A DNA stretch of 64,000 bases, from positions 386,156 through 450,155 of the forward strand of contig MNCI01007686.1 in NCBI GenBank assembly GCA_015680685.1. Direction: 5' to 3'. Below the pieces are notes generated by a model. It searched no databases. It was not told where the DNA came from and was given only the letters and a program-made list of their open reading frames with translations. This document shows positions 59,458 through 64,000 of the stretch, piece by piece. This stretch comes from Gnetum montanum (taxonomy: Eukaryota > Streptophyta > Gnetopsida > Gnetales > Gnetaceae). The position numbers were made by a program, and so were the translations under genes. Numbering within the stretch: position 1 is the stretch's first letter; each line of letters opens with the position of its first letter.

Positions 59458-60540
59458 TCAATTTTCATCTAGCAAGTTAAGGGTTACTAACCATTGTTTC
59501 TGTGCTAGGTCAAGGTCAAGGTTGAAGTCACATGCCATGGATAGTGTACGGAGGTAACCAGTATGTCCAAGGAATGACCAAATATCTTTGACAGTTTCTG
59601 GTTGACGGGTAATTCCTTGGATAACTTTGATTTTCTCGAGGTCTACCTCTATTCCTATGTGTGAGATTTTGTGCCCTAGTACTACGTCCTCTTGTACCAT
59701 CAAATGGCTTTTCTACCCGTTGAGCCTCAAATTGGTTTCTTCACATCTTTTTAACACTTACTCTAACCGGTCCAAGGCTTGATCAAAGTTTGCTCCATAA
59801 GTGGTGAAATCGTCCATAAAGACTTCTACACCATTTCCTATCTGCTGCTGGAAGATGCTTAGAACTAGTTGTTGAAATGTTGAAGGGGCATTGCACAAGC
59901 CAAACGACATCTAATTGTATGCAAACGTTTCCCAAGGACTGGTGAATGTAGTCTTGGCTTGATCTTCTAGGGCTATTTGTATTTGATTATATCTGCTATA
60001 TCCATCCAGAAAATTGTAGTAACGATGCCCTGTGATGGTGTCTAAGACTTGGTCAACAAATGGCAATGGAAAGTGATCTTTGAATGTTGCCATATTCAGT
60101 AGCCTGAAATCTATGCACACCCTCCATTTGCCTCCCTTTTTAGGCACAATAACTAAGGGGCTAACCCATTTGCTATCATCAATGGGGTATATGAACCCAA
60201 CCTTGAGAAGCTGTTCGATTTCTTCCTTGACTACTTGCTTCAACTTTGGTTTCAAATGTCTCTGTAGTTGTCTTCGAGGCTTCATGGAGGGGTCGGTGTA
60301 AATCCTATGTTGGCATATCCTAGGATCAATTCCAGTTAATTTGGGATATGACCAAGCGAAGGATTTGACCATCTATTGATTACCTTCGGCAGTTCTTCTT
60401 TCTGTTGAGGAGTAAGCTTAGCGTTGATAATTACCGATTTTTTATTTTTAAGAAACATGTATTCCATACTAGTGGGCAATGGTTTCAGCTCAAGGGGATC
60501 GTGCTTAAATTTCTTAAGGATTTCCAACTTCCCCCAGTTG
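59458..60540 (-). pseudogene. reverse transcriptase
   Basis: Blocks in order: RRQLQRHLKPKLKQVVKEEI...GFIYPIDDSKWVSP (about 60180-60300), KKGGKWRVCIDFRLLN, FLDGYSRYNQIQIA, the catalytic VFMDDF at 59806-59823, and GHKISHIGIEVD...IWSFLGHTGYLR. The order and the FLDGYSRYNQI wording fit the Athila lineage. Stops split the frame. It makes cDNA from the element RNA inside the particle. Confidence 0.85.
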
Positions 60541-60578
60541 ATATTTTCAAGGTTAAGACTTGGAAGTTGGTGGTGGAC

Positions 60579-61505
60579 TTACTCTAATGCGTCTATGCTA
60601 TCGATGTAAGCACAAGTCAAACCCTCATTTGGTTCCATGCATATAAGTGAACTGCTTTCTTGATCAGCTATCAGCCACTGGGTGTCTTCTTGTCGTGTGG
60701 TTGTTGCATATAGGCATCTTTGTATATTAATCACTTGTGCACACTGATTACATACAAGCAATGTTAAACTTTGCACAACCCATGACCTTTGCATGCAATT
60801 ACACCCGATGTCACTGTATGCGATGCATAGAACTTTCTTATTCTTGATCTTTTCGAATGTAATTTCCTTTGACATTTCTAGGGAAAGATCACAGATTCCT
60901 AGGCATGCGTCGATGGTGCTTAGCCATGCTCTTCCCATTATGATTGGGAAGTCCCCATTATCGTTGTTCATCTGAATCACTAGGAAGTCAGCTAGGTACG
61001 ACCACCCACAAATAGTGGTAACAATGTCTTCCACCAGTCCCAATGGGACAATGATGGATTGGTCAGCCAACTCTAGATGAATGTTGCTCTTTTTCAATGG
61101 AGGCAAGTTCCAGGCCTTGTACATTTCTTGAGAAATCAAGTTGACACTGTAACCTGAATCCAAAAGAGCCTTACATGGCACATTTCCAACAATTTGTAAG
61201 TATATTAAAGGACTTCCAAGATTAGAGAATTTCCTAGGAAGGTGACCAACTTTGATCCAATCGGTGATGGCATGTGTTAGGATGACCGTATGTGTTGAGT
61301 GTGATGGTTGAGTTAAAGGGGGCTCCGAATTTTTGATTGATACTGAGGCGTCTAAGGAATCAGTTGCTTGTAAGGGCTTGGTTGGTCTGTTGGTTCTAAA
61401 GAAAGGTCTTTTCTTCATGTGGTTGTTGGAACCAATAGTAGATTGAGAGTGAACAGCCCTTATGGCATTACGTTGCTGCGGCTGGGTAGGGATTTCACCC
61501 TGCAT
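60579..61505 (-). pseudogene. gag-protease junction with retropepsin
   Basis: A long open stretch (308 codons). The N-terminal part has the FFRTNRPTK basic patch. The protease follows with ALLDSGYSVNLI (active-site DSG), LELADQSIIVPLGLVEDI and FPIIMGRAWL (usually ILGRPFL). It is the best-preserved frame of the element, and the active-site triad is intact. Confidence 0.8.
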
Positions 61506-61899
61506 AACTAGAGCAGGTGGTAGTGGAGCTATTGGTGGAAGAGATGCAGCTAGATGAGAAGGATGATATGCTTGTGGAATATCCCCTCTAGAAGAGGGAG
61601 TCCCATAATACTCACGGGCTTGGTAGTGACGTTGAGGAGTGACGTGGCCAGTAGATTAGCTACTGTACGTAATATCCATATGAGTCAGGTTGTCGATAAG
61701 GATACTATTACCTTGGTGGTGGCATTCCCCATGATTGTGGGCATTGCCACTATTGATATTGCTCAATCGGTTGTGGTGGAGTTCCATTGGGATAATATAT
61801 TAAGTGTTGGTGAAACTGCCTTAGGTTACCTTGAGGATAAGGTAACCTTCAGGGTGTTTTCCATTTATTCAATCATGGGTTGAGTGCATACATCCCAGA

Positions 61900-63800
61900 C
61901 TATTGCAAATGTGAGATTACAGGGCAACATCCCTTAGGATGGTCATATTGACATATTTCACATCCACTATCATTGTCTGTTTTTGACTCCACAAGCTCTT
62001 CAATGATGGCAAATTTTCCCTTACCCTTGCTACGTGCATGTTCAGCTTCTCTCTTTTTTCTTTTTTCGCGATCACTACCTTGCTCTCTAGACTCCTCTAT
62101 TATTTTAAGAACAGATTGAAATCTATTGTCTAGGGAATCCCACATTTGGTCTACCTTTGCCAATACTTCTGATGTTAACTTTTGGATAGGCAACGTTTTC
62201 CAATTCACCATCTCTTCGAGTGGTGACTCTTCTTCATCCTCACAAAATCTTACTTCCCTCTTCCAGAGGAAAGGATCTCGATTATACTCTTCTACACTTT
62301 CTCTCTTCCATAGCTCACCTTCTTCCTTAGCAACTTGCTCTAATAGTCTTTGAATTTGATGGGACCTAAGCTCGGATAGTCTCCCTTGGGCATAAGTCCC
62401 AAGGGTTCTTCTCGTTTAATGCCTAAGCCCATCCACGAGATGGTGTAGTTGATCCCTTTGCAAATAACCATGGCCAGGATAATGATGTAACAGTGCATAG
62501 TATTGGCCCATGGCAGCATCCAAGGGTTCATGTCCTCCTTATTTCCAGCCTTGGATTTACTTTCATAGGTTGGACACTCAGGAGTATGTTTGGTACTTAT
62601 CGTTGAATAATTCTAACATAGTACTCCATCTATGAATAGATTCCAGTTCTAAGGACCAGTACTAGCTTTCTGTTCTTTAACTAGTGTCTGCGGGAACAAC
62701 TTAAGTTTTTGCCATTCGTTCTCTATGTCTTGTAAAGCACACGCATCATGGAATGCTTGTAAATGATTCTGAGGATCAGCATTGTATCCCCCTTGAAATC
62801 GTGGGATATTTTTCATATCTAATCTCTTAATCCTACTATCTTTCTGGTGCCTTGTTGGAATTTTAACAGCCTCAGTTATGTCTAACATACTTCGAGTAGC
62901 GAGTAGGGGTTCATTGTGATTGTCTCGTCCATGGCATCTATGATGCCTATGTTGTTCCCCACTCTCCCTTCTTCTATGTCATGACTCTCTAGAGTGCCCT
63001 CGTCCCCTTTCCTGGTTGTTTCGTCTATGACTACCACTTTTCCTACCTTAATCCTCATGGTCTTTTTCCTTATGACCATGTTCAAATATTGAAGGAGAGA
63101 GTGAAAGAGATGATGAAGGTGAAGAACAAGGAGAACCATCACCATGACAATGTCTGCTACCTTCTCTTCTGCGGTCTTGACCCCGATCACGATTGCGATC
63201 AGAATGTCCATATTTATTATGTGTTTGTGTTCCTTTTTTGGATCCTTTGTCTTCATGGGTATCAGAACCTGGGTTATGAATAGTGGAATGAAGGTTTTGA
63301 AACACAACCCCTTGGCCAAAGTCAAGGGGAGGAACATTGTTGTGTGGGAAATTGCCTAAGGTAGGTTCACCACCCTCATTTTCATTTAAGACATGTGGGG
63401 CATCCTAGGACCACTTACCATTCAAAGACTTATGATGTCTCTCTTGTTGTAGATCCCTTTGATGTTGTGCCTCTGTGGGACAGTATTCTCTCGATTCATG
63501 ATCTTTCACAATGTATTTTGCGTATAAGTGTAGCATGCCAATTTGTGTGAGAGCACAAAGAAGCATGCTTGGGACTGAATGATCGAGAGGTAATATTATG
63601 TTACCTTCTAAGTCTTGCCAACATAGTTGTTCATCTTGATGGAGAATAAAGGTGAAGTCTGGTATATACTCATTGGGATGAATATATACCACTCGAACTT
63701 GTTGAGGAACTGGCAGATCAACGTCATGTGTTTTACGCCACCGACTATTTCCTATTTCAGACCTAGGCAGTGAGGCGCTTTCGTACAAAGAAGGAGACAT
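61900..63800 (-). pseudogene. gag of the 57-64 kb element (broken)
   Basis: 63405-63800 is the N-terminal part of unknown fold. 62882-63337 is low-complexity sequence. 62649-62888 is the capsid pattern (MKNIPRFQGGYNADPQNHLQ, AFHDACALQD, WQKLKLFPQTL) shared with 49150-49320. 61900-62211 is charged and ends CEICQYDHPKGCC, a possible zinc-binding motif. Several stops interrupt it. Confidence 0.7.
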
Positions 63801-63804
63801 ACTT

Positions 63805-63958
63805 TTCTATATAGTGTGGAATNCTTCTACCCATTTTGTGCAGTAATCAATGATGATAATTATGTATGCCTTTCCATTTGACATGGGCATGATGAGACTC
63901 ATGAAGTTAATGCCCCATATGTCTAAGGGTTCTAGTGGTTAGATCCACTATTGAGGTC
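63805..63958 (-). pseudogene. integrase core fragment
   Basis: The minus-strand frame PLDIWGINFMSLIMP...AYIIIIIDYCTKWVE is the start of the integrase catalytic core with its first Asp. It lies between an LTR end (63959) and the gag start, where a leader and primer site would be expected, and shares the reading frame of the gag apart from one stop. It contains the single N at 63823. Confidence 0.65.
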
Positions 63959-64000
63959 TAATGAGTAGTAAGGTACCCCTACGCTCAACCATACGAATAC
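63959..64000 (-). mobile_element. LTR end, TGATGAG family (cut by the window)
   Basis: TAATGAGTAGTAAGGTACCCCTACG and the next bases match the sense end of the 56154 LTR (TGATGAGCAATGAGGTACCCC). Only 42 bases are visible. It may be the 5' LTR of the 57-64 kb element. Confidence 0.65.

Overview
The window is plant nuclear DNA from a large, repeat-rich genome. Two spliced genes with plant-type protein sequences sit in a background of long-terminal-repeat (LTR) retrotransposons of the Ty3/gypsy type, LINE fragments and tRNA-derived SINEs. Introns are long and AT-rich. No prokaryotic, organellar or CRISPR features are seen. The clade is not certain; low gene density and nested old retroelements would suit a gymnosperm, a fern or another large-genome plant. 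Assembly gaps are a run of N (49517-49684) and one N at 63823.

Region by region. 1-2672 is the 3' end of a plus-strand LTR retrotransposon (internal part plus 3' LTR). 2930-3775 is a related LTR fragment on the minus strand. About 4700-5300 is a LINE endonuclease remnant. 6993-11984 (plus) is a five-exon pantothenate synthetase gene (315 residues), the last step of vitamin B5 synthesis. 12348-23008 (minus) is a gene for the large subunit of TFIIF (RAP74-like), read as nine exons and 440 residues: N-terminal zinc finger, TFIIF-beta dimerisation region, acidic linker, C-terminal winged helix. The two genes converge, with 363 bp between their stop codons. The TFIIF introns are swollen by tandem duplications (one of which copied an exon), SINEs and foldbacks.

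24076-42600 is a nested stack. A minus-strand LINE was split by an 18 kb minus-strand Ty3/gypsy element (24296-42342, 5-bp target duplication CCCCA). One LTR of that element received a solo LTR (24605-25436, duplication ACATG). The other received a 9 kb element (32068-41082, duplication ATAGG) that carries gag and protease but no recognisable polymerase.

42343-47900 holds SINEs, LINE pieces and a gag pseudogene. 47916-52240 is a plus-strand element with an Asp-tRNA-type primer binding site and an Athila/Tat-like gag. 52700-56153 holds degraded retroelement coding sequence. 56154-64000 is a minus-strand element with gag, protease, reverse transcriptase and integrase pieces.

The most unusual signal is in the TGATGAG...CTCATCA LTR family. 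Its members share the downstream LTR body, but each carries a different array of short palindromes just upstream of the TATA box. The second is the gag-only element, where one short motif recurs in frame inside gag and again as a non-coding array before the 3' LTR.
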